64,000 nt of DNA from Corylus avellana (Eukaryota; Streptophyta; Magnoliopsida; Fagales; Betulaceae), in assembly GCF_901000735.1 (NCBI RefSeq), contig NC_081546.1, forward strand, positions 19,405,220 to 19,469,219. Direction: 5' to 3'. Positions 21,751-33,805 of this stretch are shown here, piece after piece. Position numbers and translations under genes: made by a program. Position 1 is the first letter of the stretch. Each line of letters starts with the position of its first letter. The notes beneath the pieces were generated by a model. The model searched no databases. It was not told the origin of the DNA and worked only from the letters and a program-made list of their open reading frames with translations.

Positions 21751-23627
21751 TGTAGCACCCCAGAATTTTCAAAGTTATTTAAATAGATTATTTCGATAAT
21801 GATGTTATTTTAATATCCATTGTAGCCAAGGATTTTAATTCTTGGAAAATTTATGGTGTTATAGAGAGTGGTAATTAGAGAATGGTAATTGGTGAAATAA
21901 TATGATAGTAAATGGTAGGAAGAATTGTATGGGTAGGTAGAATAGTAATTGTAGAATAGTCAATGGTAGGTATAAGGAGGGTAGAATTTTAAATAAGAAG
22001 GTAAAATAGTCAATGGTAGGTAAAAAGATGGTAGAATTTTAAATAAGAAGGTAAAATAGTCAATGGTAGGTATAAGGAGGGTAGAATTGTAAATAAGAAT
22101 GTAGAATAGTCAATTGTAGGTATACTAAGTGGGTAGGTGGAATAGTAAAATGAGGGTATAATTATAAATTGAAGGTAGAATAGTATTTGGTTTTCTCCTA
22201 TAAATAGTGCTCTTTTCCTTCACAATTTCACTACTCCTCTCCCATCTCTTGCACATATTTTTCCTTCTTCCGCTTTTTACTCGGTCTTTCTTCTTTCTAA
22301 GAGTGTTTACTCAGAACAGAGAGAGAAAGGGCAAGACAAAGCGTTACAAGAAAGAAAGAACACAAGAGATAGCGGACTTTAGAAATTAGTTTCAAAAGAT
22401 ATACTAGTGGTGTTAGTCAGATTGAAGCAACTAGATTCCTTCAGACCACTTTTAGCTTCAGTATAGAGGTAAGTAAATTCACTACCCCTTCTAAAGTTAC
22501 TTTATGTCATGCTATTTATTCATTCTTGTATCAAACTGTAAATGATTATTTTATTTACCTGTCATGGAGATATGTTGCATGCATGAAGGATTTTTAAAAG
22601 AATTATTTAGAAAGTTTCTATTTTTTTAAACGCTTTTTAAGTACAACAAGTTTATATTTGGAAAAGTTTTTATTTTGAGAAAAGAAAGTTGAGAAATGAT
22701 GATGATTATAAGAAAGAAGAATGATGAAAAACTCTCATACATGTTGCCCTAAGATGCATCAAAAGAAGTACAAAGAAAAGTACAAGAAATGAGTTAAATG
22801 TTTATGAAATGAGGGCACATGTATGGAGGATAGTATTTTTGGCCCCAAGATAAGTAAGGATGAGAGGATTTCGGTACCGATACTCGGATGGAGGCGAAAC
22901 CACTGAAGGAGGCTATGCCAGAAGGTGGTATTCCATCAACAGACCGTTGAGTGCACCAAGAAAATAGTTAATTGACGGTCGGGCATGGCTGAAGCCACAG
23001 TTCAGTGCCATGGTCACAAGGACCCGCAACCCTCGTACACAGAGGTAACAGTGTACATGGGCCCTAATATGAGAAAATGATGATATGATTTCAAAAATGA
23101 TATACTATGATGATTTACAATGATGGTTTATAATGATGATTTATGACGATGATTTATTAATAGACGTAATAGTATGTATATGCTACGGGAGATGCAACCG
23201 TACATACATTTATTATTATGGCTGAATGTATATTTATTTGTGAAAATGATTTTCAAAATTGAGAACAAGGAGTAAAACTATTTATGGTTGTGGATTTTAC
23301 TTGCTGGGCCATCTTTGGGCTCATTCAGTTTTATTTCTTGTTTTCAGGTAGAAAGGACGCTGGAATAGGAGGCCAGAATGGGGACGAGAATAATTATTAA
23401 TTTTCAAAGTCTTTTCATATCAGTGATTGTAATAATATGATATTCCGCAACTAAAGTTTAATGTTTTCTAATTTAGCTTGTAATAAAATCTCTTGAATAA
23501 TGTTTTATACATTTATCGTATCCTTTAAAATCAAGTACTCTGATAGACCTTATAGATATTTGCAAAAACTTTTGTTGTAAAAGAAGAAAAGTGACAAACT
23601 CAGCCTTAACGGGCTGGGGATGTTACA
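21751..23627 (+). repeat. Solo LTR, Gypsy-type, 1,877 bp
   Basis: TGTAGCACCCC...GGGGATGTTACA, with the perfect 5-bp target duplication TCATA (21746-21750 and 23628-23632). TATA box cctataaatag is at 22197-22207 and gives plus orientation. Just upstream (21890-22190) is an array of a degenerate unit gtagaatagtcaatggtagg-type. A second simple array (atgatgatttacaatgatgg-type) lies at 23085-23160. It splits the Copia gag gene. No coding region. Confidence 0.95.
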
Positions 23628-23632
23628 TCATA

Positions 23633-24166
23633 GCTCAGTTTACTCTTCCCTGCAGAGTTACTCACAGCCATCCTCATGGCTTCCCAGCTATTTGGTAAAG
23701 ACGCCAAGACGATCAAAGCGCGAACCTCATCATCAAAATCAATTTCCACCGAGGACAATTGATTTGTGATAGTGTTGAACTCATTGAGATGTTGTGCTAC
23801 TGAAGTACCTCCCGCCATCTTTAGGTTGAACAATTTCTTCTTCAAATGCACCTTGTTGTTAGCCTACGGTTTTTCATATATACTTGATAAAGCTACCATT
23901 AAACCTGTTGTGGTCTTCTCCTTTACAATGTTGTGTGCAATTGATTTTGATAGTGATAACCTGATAACTGTTAGAGCTTTACGATCAAGAAGAGTCCACT
24001 CGCTATCATACACGTCATCGGATTGTTCTCCCAAAAGAGGTTGATAGAGGTCTTTCCCATAAAGGATATCTTCAATCTGTACCTTCCAAGACCCAAAATC
24101 TGTGCCGTTGAATTTTTCGATTCCTATATTTCCTTCTTCTACTGCCATCGCTCCCACTTGAACCAA
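23633..24166 (-). pseudogene. Copia gag (UBN2-type) fragment
   Basis: The minus-strand frame begins at 24166 (MVQVGAMAVEEGNIGIEKF) with the Copia gag hallmark FNGTDFGSWKVQIEDILYGK. After a frame break near 23860 it continues as MHLKKKLFNLKM...LNEFNTITNQLSSVEIDFDDEVRALIVLASLPNSW. It is cut by the solo LTR at 23627 and resumes at 21745. It encodes the capsid protein of the element. The start lies 15-20 bases downstream of the PBS, the normal place for gag. Confidence 0.88.
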
Positions 24167-24182
24167 AAGCTCTGATACCAGC

Positions 24183-24865
24183 TGTTAGGAAATTAATTCT
24201 ATTTCCCAAGATTCGTGAGATGCGAAAAATTAAGAATGCGAAATAACAAAGATTAGGCAATCAACACACGACACTAAGATTTAAGTGGTTTAGCTTAACA
24301 AGCCTACATCCACTGGTAAAGACGACCCAGAGAAAATTCACTATTAAAAGTTGGAGTACAAAAATAGTAGAGAGAAAATCACTCAGATACCAAAGCCCCA
24401 ATATACCCAAATCTCACTATCACACAAGAGAGATTATTCTTAAAATAGAATACAAAAGACAGATGTACAAACTCTTCTTTTGTTGGTACAGATGGCGGCT
24501 AATATCTATTTTCTTCTCTCACTCTACAGCACCTTTTCTTCTAATCACTTGTTTTTGGCTCCCCAAAAACACCAAGAAGAAAACACCACACTTGGCTATT
24601 TTCCCTCTCCTAATATCCCTCTCTTACATTTTGTCCCACACTCTTTTGGTGCTTCACGTTTTTAGCACACACAAATTCACCTTGTGCTTTGTTCCTTATA
24701 TAGAAGCTTAAGGTTGTCTACCTTTCCTTTTACATGTTGGTCTAGGACTCCTACTATAAGTCAAACAAGGACTCCAAGTACACATAGGAGAAGGACTACA
24801 AAACCCACACGTAAAGGAGCAAACTAGTGGTCCCACATATGGGTTTAAAGGCACCTTCTTTAACA
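24183..24865 (-). repeat. Copia 5' LTR
   Basis: 683 bp, partner of 17537-18239. TATA-like ctatataag on the minus strand lies near 24696-24704. Immediately inside it (24168-24180) is the tRNA-Met primer-binding site. Confidence 0.9.
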
Positions 24866-25290
24866 AACACTCCATGCAAAGGGAGAGCCCAATAGCAGAT
24901 TGTATTGAACGATGCAAGGAATTTGGAGAGAATGCAACAGACCCTCTATGTTCCGAATAGGTAGAGGGTCTACGAACTTGGAAAAGGAAGGCTAAATATG
25001 GGAAGGGTCACGAGGGTCAACTGGATAATGATAGCAGCAATAGGAGGAAGACGAAGGAGATTCAAAATCCTATTGGCAGTAGGGGAGGAAGAGATGGGAA
25101 ACGGGGTAAGTGGGCAATGAGTGAAGTTTCAGGAGGTGAAGATGAATTGACGGTGGCTGTGATCCAACCCGCCAGTCCCAATGAATCTACTAAGTTAAAA
25201 TTGCTGTGGGCTTGGGAACCCACAGGAAGTTCGGGACCTTTGTCAAATGACAAAGGAAAAGAAACCCAACATTGTGTTTCTCATGGAAAC

Positions 25291-26030
25291 AAAATGCAGG
25301 AAAGTTAGAATGGAGATGATACAGATAAAGTTGGGGTTCACCGGTATGTTCTTGTGGATCCAGTGGGAAGGAGTGGAGGTTTAGCTCTCCTTTGGAAGGA
25401 GGTGGATATGTTGGAAATTCAGAATTTTTCGCTACGACATATTAATGCTATTGTTAGACACACCGATGTGGATAGGCCTTGGAAGTTCACAGGCTTCTAT
25501 GGCCACTTGGATTGGACGAAAAGACACAAGTCATGGTCTTTGCTGAGTCATTTATGATTTTTCTCATCGAATCGGTGGTTGTGTGTGGGGTATTTCAACG
25601 AAATCACAGATCAAACTGAGAAATTGGGTGCGGTAGTGAGGAAGGAGAGGCAAATGGCTCAAAATGCAGGAAAGTTAGAATGGAGATGATACAGATAAAG
25701 TTGGGGTTCACCGGTATGTTCTTGTGGATCCAGTGGGAAGGAGTGGAGGTTTAGCTCTCCTTTGGAAGGAGGTGGATATGTTGGAAATTCAGAATTTTTC
25801 GCTACGACATATTAATGCTATTGTTAGACACACCGATGTGGATAGGCCTTGGAAGTTCACAGGCTTCTATGGCCACTTGGATTGGACGAAAAGACACAAG
25901 TCATGGTCTTTGCTGAGTCATTTATGATTTTTCTCATCGAATCGGTGGTTGTGTGTGGGGTATTTCAACGAAATCACAGATCAAACTGAGAAATTGGGTG
26001 CGGTAGTGAGGAAGGAGAGGCAAATGGCTC
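25291..26030. repeat. Tandem duplication, two 370-bp units, in LINE ORF2
   Basis: Units are 25291-25660 and 25661-26030, both starting aaaatgcaggaaagtt. They appear identical base for base. Because the rest of the LINE is heavily decayed, the duplication must be much younger than the element, or an assembly artefact. Confidence 0.93.
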
Positions 26031-28599
26031 AATTCAGGGAAGATGGGTTTCATGGGTTCCAAATACATATGGAATAATGGGAAACAAGATGATAATTTTA
26101 CTAAAGAGAGACTGGATCGAGCTGTGGCTAATGTAAGTTGGTGTGCTTTGTTCAAGCAAGTGAGGGTGTAGGTGTTGGCGGGACGTTCATCAAATCATAA
26201 GCCATTACTTATTGGCTTTGCAGAGGAGTTTAATAGCAATATAACGTGTAGGAGAGGAAGCAAGTTTGAAGCTTGGTGGCTTTTGGATGAGGAGTCAGAT
26301 AAGGTCATTAAGGAGGCCTGGCAAGAATCAGACAGTGGTGGAACACACATGCAGCATATCCAACAGAAGCTAGCAACATGCAAGTCAAAATTGGGACGGT
26401 GGAGCTGGCAAAAATACGGTAATATAGAAAAGGCCATTAAGGAGAAAATTTAGAGGTGATGCAGCAGCAAGAGGGACCAGGTGTTATTGGTGTAATCCGT
26501 CAACTGCAAGAGAGATTGATTTTCTTATTGAGCAAGATGACACACGATGGAAACAGCGAGCCAATCAGAATTGGTACCAAAATGGGGACAAGAATACTCC
26601 TTTTTTCCATGTGTGGCTGGTCACCGTCGAAGAATAAATCAAATTTAGAAGATTACGGATGATAGGTGCGTTGAATGGAAAAAACCTGAAGAAATCAGCA
26701 AAGCTTTTATTTGCTTTTATCAAGAGCTCTTCAAGGTTGGGGAGATGTTGAGCACGGAGGAGAGTCTGATGGGGATGGAAAACAAAGTAATGGAAGAGAT
26801 CAAATTTAATCTCCTCAAGTCCTTTACTTTGGTTGAAGTGGATTGTGCCTTAAAGCAGATGCATCCTTTGAAATCCCTTGGTCCAGACGGTATGACAACT
26901 TGTTTTTATCAACATTCATGGGTGACTGTGGGGGAGGAGGTGTGTATGGCGGCTTTGGATTTTTTGAACAATGGGGTTTTTGACCCTACTATCAATGACA
27001 CTTTCATCACTGTTATTCCCAAGGTTAAAAATCCTTCCCGTATTATAGGGTATAGCCTATAAGCTTATGCAATGTAATCTATAAATTGATTTCCAAGGCG
27101 CTCGCAAATAGACTGAAGGTGGTGTTGCTTCATATCATTTCCCCTAATCAAAGCGCTTTCATATCAGGTAGGCTCATTACAGATAATATATTGGTGGCTT
27201 TTGAGGCGCTTCATACGATGGATACTCGGATGAAGGGGAAAAAAGGGTTTATGGCACTTAAACTCGACATGAGTAAAGCTTATGATCAAGTTGAATGAGG
27301 TTTCTTGGAGGCTATCATGGCCAAACTTGGTTTTGCAAGGAGGTGGGTGGAGTTTATGATGACTTGTGTACGTACGGTCACCTACTCTATTTTGATCAAT
27401 GGCCAACCGTACAGGAAAATTACTCCTTCTTGGGGGATTAGGCAAGGTGATCTGCTTTCCCCCTATTTTTTCATATAATATACTGAAGGCTTAAGCACTC
27501 TACTGCGAAGGACCAAACGAGAGGGAAGTATAACAGGGCTGGCCATTTCGAGAGGTGGAACAAAAATTAATCATCTGTTTTTGTGGATGATAGTTTACTA
27601 TTTTGCAGGGCTAGCATATTGGAGTGGGTGCAAATACAAGGGGTATTGGAGAAACATGAGAAGGCGTTAGGGCAAAAATTAAATCGTAAGAAGACTTCTA
27701 TTTTCTTCAGTCGAAACACAAAAAAGGAGGCAAAGGAACTCATTTTGGCTGCGGCAAGGGTTAATTCCACTACACTGTATGAGAAATATTTAGGGCTCCC
27801 AGCTTTTGTTGGGAGTTCTAAATTGAAATCTTTTTTAGCTCTTAAAGGGAAAATTTAGGAGCAGATAAATGGGTGGAAGGAAAAATTTCTGTCTCAAGCA
27901 GGAAATGAAGTTTTGTTGAAGGTTGTTGTTTAAGCAATTCCCACATACACTATGAGTGTATTCTTACTCCCAAAAGGTCTATGTACGAAGATAAGTTTGA
28001 TTATGTCGAAGTTTTGGTGGTGTCACAAGGAGAAGGATTCCTGGATTGCATGGATGATCTGGAGTAGAATGGGAAGGTCCAAGGAGAAGGGTGGCTTGGG
28101 GTTTAGAGATATTGAGATGTTCAATCTAGCGCTTCTTGCCAAAAAAGGCTGGAGATTGACCCAAAATCCTGACACGCTGGCTGCAACTATTTTTCATGAA
28201 AAATACTACCCTAATGGGACATTTCTAGAATCTAATTTGGGTTGTAGGCCCTCATATGCGTGGAGGAGTATTTGGACAACTAAGTCATTTCTACAAGAGG
28301 GTGTAGTGTGGCTTGTGGTGAATTGCAAGTCTATACGCATATGGGAAGATAGTTGGTTACCAAATTCGAAGATTTTGGCTGACTCAGCTAGTGGGGCATT
28401 TATTAATAGAGATGCGAGAGTAAGTGAGCTTTTGGATCTTGACACTAATTGGTGGAAAATGGATGTAGTCCATAATATGTTCAATGAAGATGAAGCGCGG
28501 GAAATCTGTTGGATTGTTGTGTGCCCTCGGACAAGAAGTGACCAATTGGTTTGGGCGGGTGCGAAAAATTGGGAGTTTACAGTGAGGAGTGATTATCAC

Positions 28600-29336
28600 T
28601 AGAGCTGGCAATTTTGACACGACCCGCGAACCCGACACGAAAAAACAGGTATTGGGTTTGGCCTAATCGGGTTCGAGTCTCAATTGGGTCTACCCGTTTA
28701 AGACCCAGTTAATTTCGTGTCTGTGGGTCAACCCGCCAGACCCGGATACTGTTCGGGTCTTGTGGGTACCCGTCAGACCCGGTTACTATTCGGGTCTGGC
28801 AAGTACTAACCGGGTCTGATGGGTACCCACTAGACCCTGTTTTTTTTTAAAAAAAAAAGTAAAAAAATGAGCATATTTGTAATGTTTCATAATTCATATC
28901 TTTGATTACATGGGATGGATCATGGATCATTCAAGACTTCAAGTGCTTTTGAGTTTTGTTTTGTTTTGTTTTTTTTTTTAATATTGTTTTTATTCGCTTT
29001 TTTATTTTATTTTATTTTTTATTATTATCTTTTTCTTTATTGCTATGATGGAAATGTGGTGGGAAATCTAATTTGATCCATATTCATTTCATATATACAC
29101 CATTATATATATATATGTGTGTGTGAAATTTAATATGAACAGTAAAACAGAGAACATCCAGACTGGTCATCATAGCAAAGGAGTCTCCTTAAAGAGAAAC
29201 TAAAATCATTATTGAATTACATAGAATTATGGAAATGGACTATCTAATATTTTAATTTGTATAGAGTTGAAAATTCCTAATTTTTTGAATGCTTTTATTA
29301 ACAATTGTATTGGTATTCATGTATTATTATTATTAC

Positions 29337-29368
<32 letters not shown>

Positions 29369-29625
29369 TTTAAGGTTTAGGTTTTTTAGCGGGTCGGGTC
29401 GGATTACCTGTTAAGAGAATAGGTCGTGTTTACCCGATATGACCCGTTTATTGTAAATGGGTTAAACGGGTCGTGTCGGGTTACCCGGCTATTTTCGTGC
29501 CATAATCGTGTCAGACCCGGTTATCCATTTAGCTAAACGGGTTGTGTTCGTGTATAGGCTAATTGTGTAACGAGTACCCGCAGGTCATAATCGGGTCGTA
29601 TCAGATACTTGTTTTGCCAGCCCTA
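28600..29625. mobile_element. hAT-type MITE in LINE ORF2, 1,026 bp
   Basis: TIRs tagagctggcaatttt and the inverse of ttttgccagcccta; subterminal parts rich in acccg / cgggt motifs on both sides. It is flanked by an 8-bp duplication attatcac / cttatcac (28592-28599 and 29626-29633, one mismatch), the signature length for hAT. The internal region is AT-rich and encodes no transposase. Confidence 0.88.
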
Positions 29626-30769
29626 CTTATCACATGGCTAAGGAGAAAGGGCTAAGAGATGAAGGGAGGAGCTTCAATCCGCAGCTTTTGGAATCTTTAC
29701 GGAAGGAGATTTGGAAGATCAAGGGATCAGGTGTTGTTAAGACCTTCCTTTGGCAGGCATGTAATGATATTTTGCCAACAAAGGAGAGATTATTCAAGAG
29801 ACATTTTACAGGAGATCCGCTTTGCCCTATTTGTGGTATGGAAACAGAAACTATAGGCCATATTCTCTGGAGTTGCACGTCCGCTAGAGATGTGTGGCTA
29901 GAGTGTACTCCTCAGATTTAGAAAAGCACAAGTGATGAGATTGAGTTCATCTTTATAATGGAGAAGCTGTTGGAGAGACTTAATGCGGAACAAATGCAGC
30001 TAGTGGCGATGGTGGCTAGACTAATCTGGTTGAGAAGGAATTCAGTTGTCTTCGGTGGTGATTTTCTGGACCCGTCATCACTTCTTCGGCGAGCACAGGA
30101 CCAGGTTGAGGCTTGTATCAAAGCGTCCCAGCGGAGAACTAGAAGAGGAGAAAAGCTAAATACGCCTCCCATTGTAGTCTGGCAGAAACCACCTGTTGGG
30201 TGTGTAAAGCTCAATTGGGATGCAGGTCTTGATATTCAACGGAAAAGGACGGGCATAGGAGTCATTGTTCGTGATCATGAGGGGAAGCCACTTGCTATGC
30301 TTTGCGCAAGTAAGAGACATGTCTATAATCCTACGATGGCAAAGGCAATCGCTGCTTGTAGAGCTGTGGAGCTTGCTGTCCAACTGGACCTTCATCGTTT
30401 CATCTCGAAAGGGGATGCTTTAGTGATAGTCCAGGCGCTTAGGAGTGATGAAGGCTGCTGGAGCTTGTTTGGCCAAGTGGTGAATGATGCTCGTGATATG
30501 TTGAATAACCATCAAGTTTGGGAGGTGCAACATGTTAGTATAAATGCTAATGATGATGCGCACCGTCTGGCAAAGATGGCACTTACGAGGTAGGATGATT
30601 GTCTGTGGAGGGATGTTTTTCCTTTTTCTTGTTGGATATGTAATCATTTCTATTATGCTGGTTTTTGCTTGAATGATTAGTACCATTTCATATATATATA
30701 TATATTCCGACTTATTTATTTGTTATCTCTTTTACTATATTCAGAATCTTTCATTCTTCATGAGCAATA

Positions 30770-30791
30770 AAAAAAAAAAAAAAAAAAAAAA
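30770..30791 (+). other. LINE poly(A) tail
   Basis: A 22-base A run following agcaat closes the LINE about 175 bases after the RNase H stop, as expected for target-primed reverse transcription. Confidence 0.85.
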
Positions 30792-30880
30792 TTCCCCACA
30801 TGGTGCTACTACATGATATACTTTCAGAAATATGGGAACGAAAAATTATTATTATTAATAATTTTTTTTTTCCCTCTCAG

Positions 30881-30972
30881 GGTAGCTTAATAGGATGCCT
30901 CATGAAGTGGAGGTCACTAGTTCAAATTTCCACTTTTCGTAATGTGAAAATGTTAAAAAAAAAAGAAAAAAA
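30881..30972 (+). mobile_element. tRNA-derived SINE-like sequence
   Basis: ggtagcttaataggatgcct resembles an RNA polymerase III A box, and ggaggtcactagttcaaatt a B box (consensus GTTCRANNC), spaced as in tRNA-headed plant SINEs. It ends in an A-rich tail (30954-30972). The B box deviates, so it would be inactive. The identification rests on the box pattern alone. Confidence 0.5.
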
Positions 30973-31959
30973 AATTAACATCACAAACTCATCTCAATAA
31001 ACATGCCAAAGCTTGTATATAAACCTCAATTTAAATAAGTATTAACATTGTTACTTCATACTTAAATACATAACTCTAAACATTGTTGACTAAATGAAAG
31101 ACTTTATATGTTTGTTATCTCTTTTACTTATGTTGTTATAATATAATTTCTTAAGACATTGTAAAAAATATAAATATTTTAGAATTCTTATTAAGCAATT
31201 TAATATATTGACTCATTGAGTATGTATTCCTTCAAGTTTTGGTTGTACTTTCAAGTAAAGTGATAAACAAAATACGTATCAATTATTTACTCATATTATA
31301 ATTCAAATATTTTAACCTTATATATATATATAAACACAAATACTAACGTTTTACTCATATATTTAATGATTCAATTTCTAGAAAAATTAATAGCAGAGAT
31401 AAAAATAAAAATAAATAAAAGAATGGGAAACATAACTTTTATAATTATGAAACTGATGTGGGTAAAAATAAAGTTGTTAAACCACGGGGGGGCAAAAATA
31501 TATGCAACCCTAAACTTTAATACTCTTATCAAGGTTATTGTTATTTTACTATGTATCACAGATGATACATTGCTTATTGATTAAAACAGAATTAGTGCTC
31601 CATCAAAAAAATTAGTACCCCACCTCAAGTTGAAGTTATACTCAAACTTCTGGCAAATTTTTTTTACAGAAGTCCACGTCAACCCAATTAAAAACTGGCA
31701 CATGACAATTAAAAAAAAAAAAAATTTTATTAGAAATTAAAAATCAGTAAAAAAACTAATAATTACAAAATTGAAAATATGAAAAAGATTTTTTTTTTTT
31801 TTTAAAAAGGAAGAAAAAAAGAAAGTAAAAGGGTGGCTCCCTTTAGGCAAAATGGGGTGGCTGCGAGTGGTTTTGGCCACCTCTTCGACTTGTCTGAGGG
31901 TGATTGAACCACCCCATGAATGGGCTAGGCACACGAATTTCTCTTGGGAAAAAGGCTCT
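30973..31959. other. AT-rich region with MITE fragments
   Basis: 30973-31480 shows nothing beyond AT-rich sequence and a TA microsatellite (31319-31331). 31480-31945 looks like a MITE of the families seen at 4335 and 400: it has gttgttaaaccacggg near the left and a GC-rich GGGTGGC / GGCCACC hairpin core (31830-31930). No inverted left/right pair is complete. I see no gene. Confidence 0.45.
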
Positions 31960-31989
31960 CATCAAGGACAACGAGGTCCATTTAGGAAT

Positions 31990-33145
31990 TTTTCAACTCA
32001 ATCCTCAGAATGCCAATCAACAACAATTTTAGCAGTATCCTACACAATCTGGAAAATCATCTCTTGAGGATACTTTTCATCTTTTTATGAAGTGCTCCAT
32101 TCAACTTCAAAAAGATGCCTAACATGTGTTGTAAGCTAACCAACAAAGTTTACATGCCAACTCGCAATCCATTGCCAAGTTGGAAATTGAAATTGGTCAA
32201 CTTGGTGCAACATTAAGTTGGAGGGAGACATGCAAGTTTCCTAGCCAAGTTGTAGCAAATCCAAAAGGACAGTATGAAATCGGTTGTAATTCAAATTAGG
32301 AAGAACACCATGAACAAGTCAAATCAATTACTACCCTTAGGAATGGTAAACAAGCTGATAACTAAGTGGAAATGCCTAAGGATGAATCGAAATCTCCTTC
32401 AACGGGGTATGAGATGGAGAAGAGTAATGTTGAATCCTGTGAAGACAATGTCATTTCGAAGAAGAGCCAAGAGACACTAACATTCCAGTAAGGCATTCCT
32501 GTGGTACCTTATGTGCCCAAAGCTCATTTTCCTCAAAGATTGGCCCTGACAAAGAAAGGAACAAATTTTAATGAGATCATGGATATGTTTTTAAAAGTGC
32601 AAATAAAAATTCCACTACTTGATGCCATCAAGCAAGTTCCTTCTTATGCCAAGTTTCTTAAAGATCTTTGCACACAGAAATATAAGTTGAATGTGCATAA
32701 AAAAGTCTTTCTCACTGAGAAACTCAGCTCTATGATTCAACATAATATTCCACCTAAGTTTAGAGATCCACGATGCCCCCACCTTTTCTTGTGTTATTAT
32801 AGATCATATGATTGAGAAGGCACTACTTGATTTAGGGGCTGGTGTTAATTTGTTGCCATATTATTTATATGTGCAACTAGGGCTTGGTGAGTTGAAACCG
32901 ACCACTATAATACTACAATTGGTTGAAAGATTTGTCAAAATTCTTTGTGGTGTTGTTGAAGATGTTCTAATTAAGGTTGATAAGTTTTATTTCCCAATGG
33001 ATTTCATAGTTTTAGATACACATCCATTTCAGAATCTTATGAATCAGATTCTTGTTATCTTAGGATGTCAGTTTTTTACCACATCCAATGCTATCATAAA
33101 TTGTTAGAATAGGGTTATGAAACTATCCTTGGGAAGCATGAAAAC
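31990..33145 (+). pseudogene. Athila-type gag C-terminus and protease
   Basis: 32140-32230 holds a coiled-coil-like gag segment (SIAKLEIEIGQLGATL). 32501-32815 reads VPYVPKAHFPQRL...IPLLDAIKQVPSYAKFLKDLCTQK, the spacer typical of Athila before the protease. From 32808, IEKALLDLGAGVNLLPYYLY carries the aspartic protease signature (DLGAG in place of DTGA/DSGA). FPMDFIVLDT and ILVILGCQFF complete the fold. The gene is broken by stops at about 32052, 32128 and 32813 and by an LTR element inserted after LSLGSMK at 33145. Confidence 0.85.
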
Positions 33146-33805
33146 TGTTAGAACAGTTTTCGGCACGGTGTGAACTGCACACTATTCGAGGCCTTCTAGA
33201 TCTATAATATGTCGTCGTCGTGTGCTCCAAATAGCTACAAAATAGTAAAAGCGTCAAAAGGTCCGCTGGCACTGTGCTGGGGAAACTCCGATGCCTAAGT
33301 TAGTTTCTGAGAGAAAGATTATGCTTCGGCGCACAATAAATCAATATGCTCAAAGGGGACTGATTGAGCTCTAATTCGTAATTTCTAGTATGAGAGAACG
33401 TAGAATATGAGAAGTGTTTTTGTACCTTGTGTAGGCACCTATTTATAGGTTGAAGGGTTGGGGTGGACTTGAACTAGTTCTCCTCATTTGAGTTGGTTTG
33501 GGAGTCCAGAGTTGAGTTAGACTTGAAATAGTTCTCCTTGTTGGAGTTGATTTGGGATTCCTAGGAGCTTGAGTTGGAATTGAGCTCCTATTCCCATGTA
33601 GACTTGGAATAGGACTTCTTTATTTCAATATAGTCCCAATTAGAATATATCTTCTATTAATTAATTAAATAGCCCTTGCTTATTTAATTAATATCTCCTT
33701 TTATTAATTAATCGCCCTTGCTATTTAATTAATATCTTCATGGGCCTATCTTTGGCCATTGGGCCCAGCATTTGGTGGGCTTGTCATATGAATTTATTCA
33801 TAACA
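33146..33805 (-). repeat. 3' LTR of the non-autonomous element
   Basis: 660 bp, TG...CA ends, aligned to 36149-36809 over its whole length with moderate divergence (many transitions). Confidence 0.9.

Larger units (their letters stand above)
17537..24865 (-). mobile_element. Copia (Ty1) retrotransposon, minus strand, with RT deleted
   Basis: LTRs lie at 17537-18239 and 24183-24865 (on the minus strand TGTTAAAGAAGG...TTCCTAACA). On that strand the 5' LTR (24183-24865) is followed by the initiator tRNA-Met PBS tggtatcagagct (about 24168-24180), and a purine tract (aaggtggaaat) precedes the 3' LTR. Flanks cacac / aacac give a near-perfect 5-bp duplication, and the LINE frame continues across it. 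Domain order is gag, protease, pre-integrase, integrase; RT and RNase H are absent. Two solo LTRs (19137-20433 and 21751-23627) are nested inside. Without them the element is about 4.15 kb, roughly 1-1.5 kb short. Confidence 0.92.
15050..25190 (+). pseudogene. LINE ORF1 (Gag-like, DUF4283 and CCHC zinc knuckle)
   Basis: The frame starts with ATG at 15050 (MEGLVCSAFRSRK). A DUF4283-like segment follows (KAFKAVLSRIW...FEFDDEDDMKRVLDGRPWFF, about 15240-15400) and then a CCHC knuckle CFTCGRVVHGDKDC (15709-15750). The C-terminal part is low-complexity and acidic. The ORF is interrupted at 16198 by the CACTA element and at 17536 by the Copia element, then resumes at 24866 in the same frame (CTHS|MQRE) and runs to the start of ORF2. 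Stops at 15213, near 15400 and 15475 and frame changes show decay before or after those insertions. In L1 elements this protein binds RNA in the transposition complex (family knowledge). Confidence 0.8.
25195..30593 (+). pseudogene. LINE ORF2 (endonuclease, reverse transcriptase, RNase H)
   Basis: The endonuclease part starts near 25195 (frame with VFLMETK near 25275) and is spoiled by a 370-bp tandem duplication. RT is recognised from ALKQMHPLKSLGPDGM (about 26850-26895), [13 protein letters not shown] and [15 protein letters not shown] (27085-27190), [13 protein letters not shown] (27260-27298), GIRQGD (about 27434-27451) and the catalytic VDDSLLF (about 27577-27600, just after a frame change). 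The zf-RVT region is split by the hAT MITE (LCPICG and HILWSC after it, 29820-29880). A C-terminal RNase H of the RVT_3 type (LNWDAGL, then GIGVIVRDHEG) ends at 30593. At least six stops or shifts are present. It would nick DNA and copy the LINE RNA at the target site. Confidence 0.88.
14990..30791 (+). mobile_element. Degenerate plant L1 LINE split by three insertions
   Basis: After removing a CACTA element (16199-17411), a Copia retrotransposon (17537-24865) and a hAT MITE (28600-29625), about 6.2 kb remains that reads in order as ORF1 (DUF4283-like domain and zinc knuckle), ORF2 (endonuclease, reverse transcriptase, zf-RVT, RNase H), a 3' UTR and a 22-base poly(A) tail (30770-30791). That is the full layout and length of a plant L1 with a C-terminal RNase H. 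Both frames hold many stops and shifts, so it is dead. The 5' end is approximate and I could not find the target duplication. Confidence 0.88.

Noticed and set aside
22207..22389. 60-codon frame with a hydrophobic, signal-peptide-like start downstream of a TATA box
   Set aside because: It lies in the transcribed part of a solo LTR (21751-23627), and the frame is short and CT-driven.
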